DNA of 64,000 nt from Halorubrum halophilum (GTDB taxonomy: Archaea; Halobacteriota; Halobacteria; Halobacteriales; Haloferacaceae): contig NZ_BBJP01000006.1 in assembly GCF_000739595.1 (NCBI RefSeq), positions 1 through 64,000 on the forward strand. Reading direction: 5' to 3'. The notes under the pieces were generated by a model. It saw nothing but the letters and a program-made list of their open reading frames with translations, did not search any database and was not told the origin of the DNA. Position numbers and translations under genes: made by a program. Of this stretch, positions 44,692 to 55,210 are shown in pieces; positions within the stretch are counted from its first letter, which is position 1; each line of letters begins with the position of its first letter.

Positions 44692-45576
44692 ATGTCCACA
44701 CGCGAGATTTTCGACAGCCGGATCGAGTCCGGGCTGCTGTTGTTGCCGACGCTGCTCGTCTCGGTCGTCTTCCTGTACTACCCGACGGCGCTCGCCGTGC
44801 GAACCAGCTTCTTCGACTCGAGTTTCGGGCAGGCGGACGAGTTCGTGGGCCTGAAAAACTACGTCACGCTGCTGACCGACTCGGGCTATCATTCGAGCCT
44901 CCTCCTCTCCGTGGTGTTCGCCCTCGTCGTCGTGGTCGGCGTCATCGCCGTCTCGCTGTACCTCACCTTTCTCATCCACGAGGTCGACACCGGACAGGGG
45001 GTGTACCTGATCTCCGTGATCTGGCCGTACGCCCTCCCGCCCGCGGTCGGAGCGCTCGTGTTCCTGTTCATCGCGCATCCGACGCTGGGCGTGTTGACCG
45101 GCCCGATCGAGGCGCTCGGCGTCGACGTCGACTGGTTCAACGACGGCCCGCAGGCGTTCGTCGTCGTCGCGCTCGCGGCGATCTGGAAACAGATCGGCTA
45201 CAACGTGATCTTCATGATCGCCGCGATGAACAACATCCCCGACACCCTCACCGAGACGGCGGAACTCGACGGCGTGGGCGGTATCAGGCGGCTCGTGTCG
45301 GTGTACGTGCCGATCATGACGCCGACGCTGTTTTTCCTCGTCATCATCAACACCATCTACGCGTTCTTCAGCACGTTCGCGTTCGTGGACCTCCTCACGA
45401 GCGGGGGGCCGTCGAACGCGACGAACATCCTGATCTTCGACCTGTATCAGGAGGGATTCTCCTTCTTCAATTTCGGCGTCGCCTCGGCGAAGTCGGTCGT
45501 CCTGTTCCTCGTCGTCGGCGTGCTGATGTTCGTGCAGTTCCGGGTAACGGACGAATACTCCTACTACGGTGCCTGA
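44692..45576 (+). CDS. ABC transporter permease (UgpA/MalF-like)
   Basis: A 294-residue permease with six hydrophobic segments. LLLLPTLLVSVVFLYYPTALAVRTSFF begins it, and the ATPase-coupling EAA loop is ETAELDGVGGIRRLVSVYVPIMTPT, near residues 183-207. It forms a heterodimer with the next gene product in the membrane. The gene starts 17 bp after the binding-protein gene; the next permease starts 2 bp after its stop. Confidence 0.9.
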   Translation: MSTREIFDSRIESGLLLLPTLLVSVVFLYYPTALAVRTSFFDSSFGQADEFVGLKNYVTLLTDSGYHSSLLLSVVFALVVVVGVIAVSLYLTFLIHEVDTGQGVYLISVIWPYALPPAVGALVFLFIAHPTLGVLTGPIEALGVDVDWFNDGPQAFVVVALAAIWKQIGYNVIFMIAAMNNIPDTLTETAELDGVGGIRRLVSVYVPIMTPTLFFLVIINTIYAFFSTFAFVDLLTSGGPSNATNILIFDLYQEGFSFFNFGVASAKSVVLFLVVGVLMFVQFRVTDEYSYYGA

Positions 45577-45577
45577 A

Positions 45578-46462
45578 ATGGTCGAACTACTCCAATACGC
45601 GAAGCGACGGGCGGGGGCGCTCCGAGGGGATCACGCGACCGAAACCACCCACGGCGCAAGCGCGGGGACGCATCTCCAGCTGTGGCTGCTCGTGTTCGCG
45701 GTGGTGTTCCCGATCGCCGTCGCGCTGATCGTCAGCACCAAAGAGACGGGCGTGGTGACCAGTCTCGGCGATCTAGTACCCGGCAGTTACGCCGTCGAGA
45801 ACTATCGCGAGGCGTTGGTCGACTACCGGTTCGGTCGATTCATGTGGAACTCGCTGGCGATGTCGCTCGTGATCGTCGTCGGCAAGCTCATCGTCTCCGT
45901 GTTCGCGGCGATGGCGATCGTCTACTACCGGGTCCCGTACAAGGACCTCGTGTTCCTGTTCATCCTGTTTACGCTGTTGTTGCCCGTCCCCGTTCGGTTC
46001 ATCCCCCTGTTCCAGCTGATGAACGACCTCGGATGGAGCAACACCATCCTCGCGATCACCGTTCCATACATCGCGAGCGCCACGACCGTGTTCATTCTGC
46101 GCCAGCACTTTCTGTCGATTCCGACCTCGATCGTCGAGACCGCGAAAATCGACGGCGTCGGCCCGCTCCGATTCATGCTGTTCGTGCTGTTGCCGATGTC
46201 CAAGGGCGTCCTCGTCGGCGTCTCGATCATCATGTTCGTCTACGCGTGGAACCAGTACCTCTGGCCGCTGATCATCATCGATTCCGAGGCCAATCAGGTC
46301 GCACAGGTCGGCCTCCAGCTGCTCCAAGGCGATGTCCAAGGCGGACAGCTCTCGTGGTCGCTCGTGATGGCCGGATCGACGCTGACCCTGTTGCCGCCGC
46401 TGCTGTTGATGATCGTGTTCCGCAAACCGCTGTTAGAGACGTTCAGCATCCAACAGAAGTGA
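45578..46462 (+). CDS. ABC transporter permease (UgpE/MalG-like)
   Basis: A 294-residue permease from ATG 45578 (a GTG at 45569 would add three residues and overlap the previous stop). Hydrophobic segments start with LQLWLLVFAVVFPIAVALIVST; the EAA loop is ETAKIDGVGPLRFMLFVLLPMSKGVL. The C-terminus VIMFVYAWNQYLWPLIII is conserved in the UgpE/MalG group. It pairs with the preceding permease. Confidence 0.9.
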   Translation: MVELLQYAKRRAGALRGDHATETTHGASAGTHLQLWLLVFAVVFPIAVALIVSTKETGVVTSLGDLVPGSYAVENYREALVDYRFGRFMWNSLAMSLVIVVGKLIVSVFAAMAIVYYRVPYKDLVFLFILFTLLLPVPVRFIPLFQLMNDLGWSNTILAITVPYIASATTVFILRQHFLSIPTSIVETAKIDGVGPLRFMLFVLLPMSKGVLVGVSIIMFVYAWNQYLWPLIIIDSEANQVAQVGLQLLQGDVQGGQLSWSLVMAGSTLTLLPPLLLMIVFRKPLLETFSIQQK

Positions 46463-46464
46463 CA

Positions 46465-47634
<1,170 letters not shown>

Positions 47635-47672
47635 CGCTCAACGCGGGAGCATCATCTCCCGCGAGAGGGGGA

Positions 47673-48143
47673 TCAGTTGACGTCGACGATCTCGACGTCG
47701 AACGTCAGCGTTTCGCCGGCGAGGCGGGGGTTGAAGTCCACTCGAACGGTCTCGTCGTCGACGTGAATGACCTCGCCTTGACTGCCGTTCTGGGCCTCGA
47801 GGTAGGAGCCCTCTTCGGGGGTCTGGCCGCCGAGCATCTCTCGGAGCTCCTCGGTCTCGAACTCCTGAATGTTCTCGTCGGTGGGCTCGCCGTAGGCCTT
47901 CTCCGGCGGGATCGTCAGCGTTTCGGTCGCTCCGGCCTCCAGCCCGATCAGGCCTTCTTCCATCCCCTCGATGACCTGTTCGTCGCCGATTTCGACCGTC
48001 AGCGGCGCGTACTCTCGTTCGGGCTGGGCCTCGGCGAGGCCCGTCTCCTCGGCGACGGATTTCCGGGAGGTGTCGAACACGGTCTCGTCGTCAAGTCGCC
48101 CAGTGTACTCCAGCGTCACAGAGTCGCCGGTTTCTATCGTCAT
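47673..48143 (-). CDS. FKBP-type peptidyl-prolyl isomerase (SlyD-like)
   Basis: A 156-residue protein from ATG 48143. SVTLEYTGRLDDETVFDTS, PLTVEIGDEQVIEGMEEGLIGLEAG, ETLTIPPEKAYGE and VDFNPRLAGETLTFDVEIV are the FKBP core with the inserted-in-flap domain in between, so it is a SlyD-type archaeal FKBP acting as cytoplasmic peptidyl-prolyl isomerase and chaperone. Highly acidic, as expected in a halophile. Confidence 0.93.
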   Translation of the reverse strand: MTIETGDSVTLEYTGRLDDETVFDTSRKSVAEETGLAEAQPEREYAPLTVEIGDEQVIEGMEEGLIGLEAGATETLTIPPEKAYGEPTDENIQEFETEELREMLGGQTPEEGSYLEAQNGSQGEVIHVDDETVRVDFNPRLAGETLTFDVEIVDVN

Positions 48144-48239
48144 ACGAACACGAGCGGAGCCACACGGAAAGTCCATTGCATCGAGCGGTGGCCGTCGCCG
48201 CCGCGTCAGATATTTGATCGTTCGGGTCGACGATCCGAT

Positions 48240-49214
48240 ATCTCACCGGACACCGCTGCGGACGGATCGGACGACTCGGGTAGACCGGACGACCCGGATA
48301 GGCCGGACGACTCCGCGGGAGGGAGCGACGCGGACCGCCCGAGCGACGCCCCCGCGCTCGTTACCCGCCGGCAGCTCCTCCTCGGAGTTGCGGGCGGGAT
48401 CGGCCTCCTCGGGGGCGGCGGGCTCTACGTCGCGCGGTCGCTGGACGGCGACTTCGGCGGGTACGAGGCGCCGGAGACGCAGCCGATGGTGACGACCCGA
48501 GGGCGCCTCGACGCGGCGGACCCCACAGAGCGATCGGGCTCGTGGGACTTCGACGAGGCCGACGCGGTGGTCCTGTTCGTCCACGGGCTCGGCGCGGACG
48601 CCGAGTCGGCCCGCGATCAGGCGTACACCGCCCGACTGGGGCTCGCGGCGGCGACGGGCGACGCGGCGGAGCCGGACCCCGACGCCCCGCCGGTGGTCGG
48701 CTACTCGTGGGCGTCGAACGTCGACTGGGGGCCGGCGAAGCGGACCGCGGACGCCAACGCCGCCCCGCTCGCCGACTGGCTGACGGCGTGGGCGGACGAC
48801 GACGGGCGGCCGGTCCACCTGTTCGCCCACTCGCTCGGCGCTCGGGTGACGGGGGCGACCCTCCGGGAACTCGCCGATCGCGGGCGGACCGACGCCCTCG
48901 CCTCGGTCTCGCTGTTCGGCGGGGCGATTCCGAATGACAGCGTCGCAGTCGAGGGACGATACGGGTCGGCCGTCGCGGCGGTCGACGCCCCTGTCTTCAA
49001 CTTCCACAGCCGGAACGACCGCGTCCTCGGCTGGGTGTACCGCGCCTCGGATCGGACCCGCGCGGTCGGTCACGGCGGGCTCCCGGCGTCGGCGAGCCCG
49101 CCGGCCGGGTACGAGGACATCGACGTCACGGACTCGGTAGGAGACCACTACTCGTACTTCCAGCCGGAGGAGGGGTGTCTTCCACGGGCGATCGACCGGA
49201 TCGGGATCGAGTGA
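48240..49214 (+). CDS. Tat-exported alpha/beta hydrolase lacking a canonical start codon
   Basis: The frame contains VTRRQLLLGVAGGIGLLGGGG (a Tat signal) after an acidic linker, then the hydrolase core VVLFVHGLGADAESARDQAY, PVVGYSWASNVDWG, VHLFAHSLGARVTGATL with the nucleophile Ser in HSLGA, and FNFHSRNDRVLGWVY with the acid residue (DUF900/lipase-like). No ATG, GTG or TTG lies in frame between 48123 and the Met at 48489, which would remove the signal. A TATA-like box near 48210 lies about 29 nt before an ATC codon at 48240, so a start at ATC (or a mutated ATG) is possible; the start is uncertain. Confidence 0.65.
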   Translation: MSPDTAADGSDDSGRPDDPDRPDDSAGGSDADRPSDAPALVTRRQLLLGVAGGIGLLGGGGLYVARSLDGDFGGYEAPETQPMVTTRGRLDAADPTERSGSWDFDEADAVVLFVHGLGADAESARDQAYTARLGLAAATGDAAEPDPDAPPVVGYSWASNVDWGPAKRTADANAAPLADWLTAWADDDGRPVHLFAHSLGARVTGATLRELADRGRTDALASVSLFGGAIPNDSVAVEGRYGSAVAAVDAPVFNFHSRNDRVLGWVYRASDRTRAVGHGGLPASASPPAGYEDIDVTDSVGDHYSYFQPEEGCLPRAIDRIGIE

Positions 49215-49279
49215 GTCGGCCGCGAGCCGACCTTCGGGCGCCTCTCTCTCACGCTGGACCCTGTTCTCACACCGCGCGA

Positions 49280-50221
49280 TCAAAACGAACGATTCGTCTC
49301 GCCGGCGGCGTCGGCGTCGAACGGGCCGACCGTCGAAACCGCGGCCGCGCCGGCCGCGTTCCCGATCGCCGCCAACGCTTCGAGATCCGAGACACCGTCG
49401 TGCCGCGCGGCGAGGACCGCACCGGTGAACGCGTCGCCGGCGCCGGCCGCGGTCGCGACTGTGGCCGCCGGCGGCGTCGCAGTCGCGTGCGCAGTGATCG
49501 CACCGTCGTCCACGGTTATCGCGGTCGTCTCCGCCGCGCCGTCGGTGATGAACGCCGTCGCCGAGTGATCCGACGGAAGCAGTTCGAGCAGTCCCGCAGG
49601 CGTGGGATCGAGGCCTGCCACCGCGAGGTCGTCCGCCCCGGCGAAGATCAGGTCACAGTGCTGCAGCACGTCTCGGAGCGCCTGTTGATAGGCGTCGGGA
49701 GCGGACCACTGGTTCGTGCGCCCATTTAAATCGAAGGAGACACGGGTGCCGTTCTCCGCGGCCGCCTCCGCGAGCCGTCGAACCGCCGTCTGGTTCACTT
49801 CGGCCGGGAGTGTCACACCCTCCAAGTGGACCCACTGGTAGGGCGCCACGAGCGCCGCCGGATCGGCGGGCGGGGTGAAGCCGTAGCAGCTCCCGGCTAT
49901 CCAGGCGGTCCAGCCCTCGTCGTCTTCCGTCGCGACGAACAGCGTGAGCGGTGATGTCGCGTCGACCCGCGTCACGTGTGTCGTGTCGACTGGCCCATCT
50001 GTGAGGTGTTGGGCGGCCATCTCGCCCATCACGTCGGTCCCAATATTCGTGACGAGGCCGGTCTCACTGCCCAGCGAGGCCGCCCATCGCGCGACGTTCG
50101 TCGCCGTCCCGCCGACGTGCCACTCGAAGCTGCTCCCGGGTGCGATCGACGTCGCGTCCGTCGGGTAGAGATCGATCGTCGCGTCGCCGACGACCAACAC
50201 GCCCCGTTTGCCGTTGCTCAT
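49280..50221 (-). CDS. PfkB-family carbohydrate kinase
   Basis: A 313-residue ribokinase-like kinase. GVLVVGDATIDLYPTDATS and the GGTATNVARWAASLGSETGLVTNIGTD block form the substrate site, and ATAAGAGDAFTGAVLAARHDG near residues 265-285 carries the catalytic Asp and the anion hole. It phosphorylates a sugar, nucleoside or related alcohol with ATP; the exact substrate is not evident. Minus strand, alone, with 65 bp to the convergent hydrolase gene. Confidence 0.88.
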   Translation of the reverse strand: MSNGKRGVLVVGDATIDLYPTDATSIAPGSSFEWHVGGTATNVARWAASLGSETGLVTNIGTDVMGEMAAQHLTDGPVDTTHVTRVDATSPLTLFVATEDDEGWTAWIAGSCYGFTPPADPAALVAPYQWVHLEGVTLPAEVNQTAVRRLAEAAAENGTRVSFDLNGRTNQWSAPDAYQQALRDVLQHCDLIFAGADDLAVAGLDPTPAGLLELLPSDHSATAFITDGAAETTAITVDDGAITAHATATPPAATVATAAGAGDAFTGAVLAARHDGVSDLEALAAIGNAAGAAAVSTVGPFDADAAGETNRSF

Positions 50222-50735
50222 CGCCTCGGTCCCGTTCGTTTGTCGGGTTCGCGTGCCGGACGAGCGTTACCCTTCGAGCCCTTCGTGCCGATCATCGGCT
50301 CAAACTGACCCGCTTCACCCATGTCGTCTGAGAGATATCCACGACACGCACCTGTGTCTTCCTCTTCGACAGAGCCGCAACACCGGAATCACTGCTAAAG
50401 CGCTCAAAAGAGATTCATAACTGTCGGTGCCTCGGAGAATCGCCGGACGAAAGCCACTGACTACAGCCGTAGTGTGTGTCACGAGAATACCCCTCACGAA
50501 TTTCCAGCAGCTTAATACCGCTAGACTGCGAAGATGGATTGGGACACCGGTCGCAAACCAGCTTGTGTGCCAGCACCTGTGTTTTGCAACGTCCGGGTCC
50601 CCCTTTTGAACACTGAGCGACCGCCACGCGACTCGCCGCGGCCGACGATCTCGCCGCGGGTCCCGGCGATCACCCTACTGAACCCCCGAAAGGCACCGCC
50701 TACTAAACCCGGCACCGGGCCAACCGGGAGCCATC
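50222..50735. other. Gene-free spacer
   Basis: About 510 bp between the divergent kinase and epimerase genes, of lower GC at 50290-50560. No convincing reading frame was found on either strand, and no RNA gene was recognised. It should hold both promoters. Confidence 0.4.
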
Positions 50736-51635
50736 ATGGACGCACAGCGTGTGCTCGTTACGGGAGGCGGCGGATTCATCGGCGGCGCGCTCGTCGACTC
50801 GCTCCGCGGTGACGTCGAGGTCCGCGTCCTCGACGTGGATCCGGGAACCGATTTGCCGGACGACGTTCGAGCGATCGAAGGCGACATCCGGGACCGAGAG
50901 ATCCTCGACGAGGCGGTCGCCGGGGTCGACGTGGTGTTCCACCAAGCCGCCCTCGTGAGCGTCGCCGACTCGGTGGAGCGCCCCGTGGAGAGCCACTCCG
51001 TCAACGCGACCGGCACGCTGCGCGTGCTCGAAGCCGCCCGGACCCACGACGCGCGCGTCGTCTTGGCGTCGAGCGCCGCGATCTACGGCGACCCCGACGG
51101 TGTCCCCGTCTCGGAGACAGCGACGCTCGCGCCCGGCTCGCCGTACGGGCTCCAGAAGCTCGCGTCCGACCACTACGCCCGGCTGTACCACGAGCTGTAC
51201 GACGTGGAGACGGTCGCGCTCAGGTACTTCAACGTGTACGGCCCCGGCCAGACCGGCGGCGACTACGCCGGCGTCATCGAGGCGTTCCTCGAACAGGCGC
51301 GAAGCGGCGACCCCATGACGGTCCACGGAGACGGCCAACAGACCCGCGACTTCGTCCACGTCGACGACGTGGTCCGGGCGAACCGCCTCGCGGCCGAGAC
51401 CGACGCGGTGGGAGTCGGGTACAACGTCGGGACGGGCGAGTCGGTGACGATCACCGAGCTCGCCGAGCGCGTGCGGGAAGCCGTCGGAAGCGACTCGGCG
51501 ATCGTCCACACCGACGCCCGCGAGGGGGACGTTCGACACAGCAAAGCCGACATTTCTCGCGCGAGAGAGCGACTCGGATACGAGCCGACCGTCGACCTCG
51601 CGACGGGGCTCGACACGCTCGTCCGCGGGGAGTAA
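50736..51635 (+). CDS. NAD-dependent epimerase/dehydratase (UDP-glucose 4-epimerase-like)
   Basis: A 299-residue extended SDR. The NAD-binding loop is VTGGGGFIGG at 7-16; FHQAALVSVADSVERP, LASSAAIYGDPDGVPVSE with the catalytic Ser, and the Tyr/Lys pair in GSPYGLQKLASDHY follow, then RYFNVYGPGQ and TRDFVHVDDVVRAN. It interconverts UDP-hexoses at C4 for glycan assembly. It is a third epimerase in the window, related to but distinct from the gene at 14237. Confidence 0.87.
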   Translation: MDAQRVLVTGGGGFIGGALVDSLRGDVEVRVLDVDPGTDLPDDVRAIEGDIRDREILDEAVAGVDVVFHQAALVSVADSVERPVESHSVNATGTLRVLEAARTHDARVVLASSAAIYGDPDGVPVSETATLAPGSPYGLQKLASDHYARLYHELYDVETVALRYFNVYGPGQTGGDYAGVIEAFLEQARSGDPMTVHGDGQQTRDFVHVDDVVRANRLAAETDAVGVGYNVGTGESVTITELAERVREAVGSDSAIVHTDAREGDVRHSKADISRARERLGYEPTVDLATGLDTLVRGE

Positions 51636-51739
51636 AAGGACCCCTCAGCGGCTTAGCGACTCCGTAACAATAGCCCCGAGAGCGGTACGCCGGGACAGTG
51701 ACACGGCGCGTCCGATCGGGACGCGCCATCGCTCCGACC

Positions 51740-51877
51740 ATGAACTCACAGCTCGCTTCGCTCAGCAGACGGTCGACCGATCAGCCGACCGATCAGTCGA
51801 TCGGTCGAGGACAGCCCACCGAACGACACCCGACCCGGCGGCCCTCACCGACCCGACCGGCTCCGCCGACGCGATAA
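51740..51877 (+). CDS. Possible small ORF with repeat and hairpin before the GT4 gene
   Basis: A 45-residue frame starting MNSQLASLSRRSTDQPTDQ and ending 3 bp before the GT4 ATG. It contains two direct copies of the decamer GACCGATCAG and an inverted copy, giving a 9-bp hairpin with a 4-nt loop at 51786-51807. The rest is Pro/Arg/Thr-rich, so it may not encode protein; the repeat could be an operator or leader structure for the downstream operon. Confidence 0.3.
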   Translation: MNSQLASLSRRSTDQPTDQSIGRGQPTERHPTRRPSPTRPAPPTR

Positions 51878-51880
51878 CGG

Positions 51881-53095
51881 ATGGCGGACGATTCCCCACG
51901 CGTCGTCGTCGTCTCCCAGCACTACCCGCCCGACCGATCCGGCAACGCTTCCCGAGTGAGCGACACCTGTTCGCACCTCGCCGAGGGCGACTGGGACGCC
52001 ACGGTGCTCGCCCCGCCGCCGGCGTTTCCCCACGGACAGTTCGATCGCTCCTGGAAGCGCAAGACGACGGAGACGGTCGACGGCGTCACCGCTCACCGGC
52101 TCTGGGCGTGGCAGCCGACGTCGGAAGATCCCGGATTCCTCGCGCGGATGGCCTACTACGTCCTGTTCCCGCTGCACGCGTTCCTCTGGCTGCTGATCCA
52201 TCGCCGCGAGTACGACGCGATCGTCACCTCCTCCCCGCCGATCTTCACCGGGCTGGCGGGACTCCCGTTCGGCCTGCTGACGAATACGCCGTGGATCGTC
52301 GACGTCCGCGACCTCTGGATCGACGCCGCCGTCGGTCTCGGGTTCATCGACGAAGGAGGCGCGATCGAACGCGCGAGCCGGTGGTACGAGGGGCTCGTCC
52401 TGCGGACCGCCGACCGCGTCACCGTCACGACGCGGGTGCTCGGCGAGGACCTCGTCGACCGGTACGGCCTCGACGAGGAGACCGTCCGACACCTGCCGAA
52501 CGGAGTCGACACCGAGGCGTTCCGACCCGCGGACGCGGACCGCGAGCCGACGATCGTCTACACGGGGAACGTCGGCCACGCCCAGGACCTGGCCGCCTGT
52601 ATCCGCGCTATGTCGTCGGTCGAGTCCGACGACGCGACCCTCCGGATTATCGGCGACGGGGACACGAGGGACCGGCTGGAGCGACTGGTCGCCGAGGAAG
52701 AACTGGGCGACCGCGTCGAATTCACCGGGCTCGTGCCGCGTGAGACGATCCCGGGGATCCTCGACGGCGCGATGATCGGCGTCGCCCCCCTGAAACGCGA
52801 CGACACGCTGGAGTACGCGGTGCCGACGAAGGCGTACGAGTATATGGCCTGCGAACTCCCGGTCGTCGCCACCGGCGTGGGGGAGATCGAGGCGCTGATC
52901 GACGAGTCCGGCGGCGGCCTGTTCGTCGACAACGACGCGGAGAGGCTCGCGGCCGCCTTCGACGATCTGCTGTCAGACGCCGAGCGCCGAGACAAGTTCG
53001 GCGCCAGCGGCCGGGCACACATGGCCGAGCGGTACGATCGCGGGGTCGTCGCTCAGGAACTCGGCCGGATCCTCGACGAGGTGGCCGGGCGATGA
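51881..53095 (+). CDS. Glycosyltransferase family 4 (WcaI/WbuB-like)
   Basis: A 404-residue GT-B enzyme. VVVVSQHYPPDRSGNASRVSDTCSHLAEGDW opens the acceptor domain. FGLLTNTPWIVDVRDLWIDAAVGLG is the WbuB/WcaI-like membrane-proximal block. The donor domain has IVYTGNVGHAQDL, EFTGLVPRETIPGIL, YAVPTKAYEYMACELPVVATGVGE, with the E-x7-E glutamates replaced by Y-E-Y. It probably adds a GlcNAc-type sugar to a lipid-linked glycan. The next gene starts inside its stop (ATGA). Confidence 0.9.
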   Translation: MADDSPRVVVVSQHYPPDRSGNASRVSDTCSHLAEGDWDATVLAPPPAFPHGQFDRSWKRKTTETVDGVTAHRLWAWQPTSEDPGFLARMAYYVLFPLHAFLWLLIHRREYDAIVTSSPPIFTGLAGLPFGLLTNTPWIVDVRDLWIDAAVGLGFIDEGGAIERASRWYEGLVLRTADRVTVTTRVLGEDLVDRYGLDEETVRHLPNGVDTEAFRPADADREPTIVYTGNVGHAQDLAACIRAMSSVESDDATLRIIGDGDTRDRLERLVAEEELGDRVEFTGLVPRETIPGILDGAMIGVAPLKRDDTLEYAVPTKAYEYMACELPVVATGVGEIEALIDESGGGLFVDNDAERLAAAFDDLLSDAERRDKFGASGRAHMAERYDRGVVAQELGRILDEVAGR

Positions 53096-55122
53096 GCGAC
53101 TCGTTCCGAACCCCGGCAGAGCGGCGCGAAAACGGCGCTGACGCGCCGGTCGGAGGGGACGTACCGGCTACACCGAAGTGGGGACGCGGCGGTTCGAGCC
53201 GAGATCACGGCGGCTCGGACGACGGCCGGGGCCTGCTCCGACGCCCCGAAGATTGGTCGATCGCGTCCCACACGATTTACAACATGAAGCCGGTCCAACT
53301 CGCCGGGATCGTCGAGCGTCGGCTCCGGCACGCCGTCGTTCCGCGGCTCCCGATCGACTTCGACGAGCGGTACGACCGACGGGTCCCCGACGACCTCTCG
53401 ATCACGCCCGGCCCGATCCGCGCCAACCTCGATCGGCTCCGGGAGAGCCTCTCGGAGACCGAGCGCGCGGACTACCGCGCGGCGGCCGACGAGGCGGCCG
53501 ACGGCCGGTACACGTTCCTTGATCACACGATCGACTTCGGCGACCGCATCGACTGGGACCGCGAGGCGATCGACGAGCGGCCGATCTTCTGGCGGCTCAA
53601 ACTCGCCTCGTTCGAGGGGTTCGAGTGGCTCGCCCTCGGTCACGGGTCGCCGTCCGGGCTCGACGACCGCCGGTCGCGGCTCGAAGCGCAGGCGTTCGAC
53701 TTCGACGCCTCGAATCCGATCGGCGAGGCGGCGTACCTCCGACGCTCGTGGACTCCGCACTCGGTGTCGCTCCGGATACTCGCCTGGTCGCGCTACGTCG
53801 CCTGGTGTGCCGGCGACGAGGAGATCGAGGTCCCCGACCGTCTGATCCGGATGATCTACCGGAACGCGCTGTTCCTCGCGAACCACGTCGAACACGAGAT
53901 CGGCGGCAACCACCTGATCGAGAACGCCGCGGCGCTGAGCGCGGCGGGCGTGCTCTTCCGCGACCACGACACCGGATGGGTGCGAGCGGGCCGGAAGCTG
54001 CTCAAGCGCGCCGGAAACCGGCAGTTCCTCGCCGACGGCGGGCACTTCGAACGCAGCCCGATGTATCACGCCACAGTCCTCCGGCGGTACGCGACCGCGA
54101 CCGACCTCCTGTCGGCGGTCGGGCGCCCGACGACCGCGGTCGGAACCGTCGCCGAGCACGCGATGGGATTCCTCTCGTCGCTCGTCGAGCCCTCGGGAGA
54201 GATCCCCCTGTTGAACGACTCGGTCCACGGGGAGGCGATCCGCGCGGCCACCTGTCTGGCGTACTGTCGGGCGTGCTCGCTGACGCCGGCGATACGCTCG
54301 CGGCACCACCCGGCGGGCTCCGGCTACCGGACGCTCTCGACGGGCGACGGGACCCTCCTCTTCGACGTGGGCGACGTGGGGCCGCCGCACCTCCCGGCAC
54401 ACTCGCACAACGACCAACTCGGCGTCCTGCTGTGGGTCGACGGCCGACAGGTGCTCGCGGACACGGGCGTGTACGACTACGGGGCGAACGCGCGCCGGCA
54501 GTACGCCCGCAGCGTGGCGGCCCACAACACCGCGCAGTACGACGGGATCGAGCCGATTCCGACCGCCGGCAGCTACATGCTGGGCAAGCGCACGAACGTC
54601 GCGGTCGAGGCCGACGAACACGACCGGATCGCCGCTAGCCACGCCCGGGACTCGTTCGCCGGCCCCTCGTACGAACACCGTCGATCGGTGGCGACGAGGG
54701 GGGAGGAATCGGGAGCGGCGCCGAAGTCGGCGTCGGACTCGGCCCCGGGAGCGGAGACGGCCCCGGGTTGGCGGATCATCGACCGAGTCACCGGAGACCC
54801 GGACGCGACGTACACCGTCCGCTACCACTTTCACCCGAGCGTCGATGTGCACGGAGCGCCCGTGGCGCCTCACGATGCGGCGCCGGACGCCGACCCCGAT
54901 CCAGAGAGCGAACTCCGGTCGGGGACTGAGGGGTTCGCGATCCGCGCCGACGGCGACCGGATCGCGTCGCTCCGGTTCCCCGGAACGGAGCGCGTGCGAC
55001 TCACGGAATCGCCCTACTTCCCGGAGTATGGCCAAGAGCGACTCCGGCCGATGATCGCGGTCACGAAGCCGACGGGCGAGGAGGTACGGACCCTCCTGAC
55101 GGTCGACTCGGAGGCCGGGTAG
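53092..55122 (+). CDS. Heparinase II/III family protein
   Basis: A 676-residue protein. After a basic N-terminus it has the alpha/alpha-barrel part with HTIYNMKPVQL, YRRAAD-like helices, WTPHSVSLRILAW and NHLIENAAALSAAGVLF (residues about 250-300, candidate catalytic His region), then the C-terminal beta domain HLPAHSHNDQLGVLLWVDGRQVLADTGVYDYGANARRQY, the hallmark of heparinase II/III-like polysaccharide lyases, and a final acidic beta part. No signal peptide is seen. It overlaps the GT4 gene by 4 bp and probably edits or degrades glycan produced there. Confidence 0.86.
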   Translation: MSDSFRTPAERRENGADAPVGGDVPATPKWGRGGSSRDHGGSDDGRGLLRRPEDWSIASHTIYNMKPVQLAGIVERRLRHAVVPRLPIDFDERYDRRVPDDLSITPGPIRANLDRLRESLSETERADYRAAADEAADGRYTFLDHTIDFGDRIDWDREAIDERPIFWRLKLASFEGFEWLALGHGSPSGLDDRRSRLEAQAFDFDASNPIGEAAYLRRSWTPHSVSLRILAWSRYVAWCAGDEEIEVPDRLIRMIYRNALFLANHVEHEIGGNHLIENAAALSAAGVLFRDHDTGWVRAGRKLLKRAGNRQFLADGGHFERSPMYHATVLRRYATATDLLSAVGRPTTAVGTVAEHAMGFLSSLVEPSGEIPLLNDSVHGEAIRAATCLAYCRACSLTPAIRSRHHPAGSGYRTLSTGDGTLLFDVGDVGPPHLPAHSHNDQLGVLLWVDGRQVLADTGVYDYGANARRQYARSVAAHNTAQYDGIEPIPTAGSYMLGKRTNVAVEADEHDRIAASHARDSFAGPSYEHRRSVATRGEESGAAPKSASDSAPGAETAPGWRIIDRVTGDPDATYTVRYHFHPSVDVHGAPVAPHDAAPDADPDPESELRSGTEGFAIRADGDRIASLRFPGTERVRLTESPYFPEYGQERLRPMIAVTKPTGEEVRTLLTVDSEAG

Positions 55123-55210
55123 GCGGGCACTAAGGAGGGAGAGGTCCCGTTAAACCCCTTAGCGGGCGGTTAACTCGAACTAATTGCGATCGGTGACGAT
55201 ACATCGACGG

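Noticed and set aside
50420-50620. Possible tRNA or IS remnant between the kinase and epimerase genes
   Set aside because: No cloverleaf or terminal repeats could be drawn, and no protein-like frame was found.
53053-55035. 660-codon open frame opposite the heparinase-like gene
   Set aside because: Composition is Arg/Val/Gly-rich shadow; the plus-strand frame carries the family motifs.
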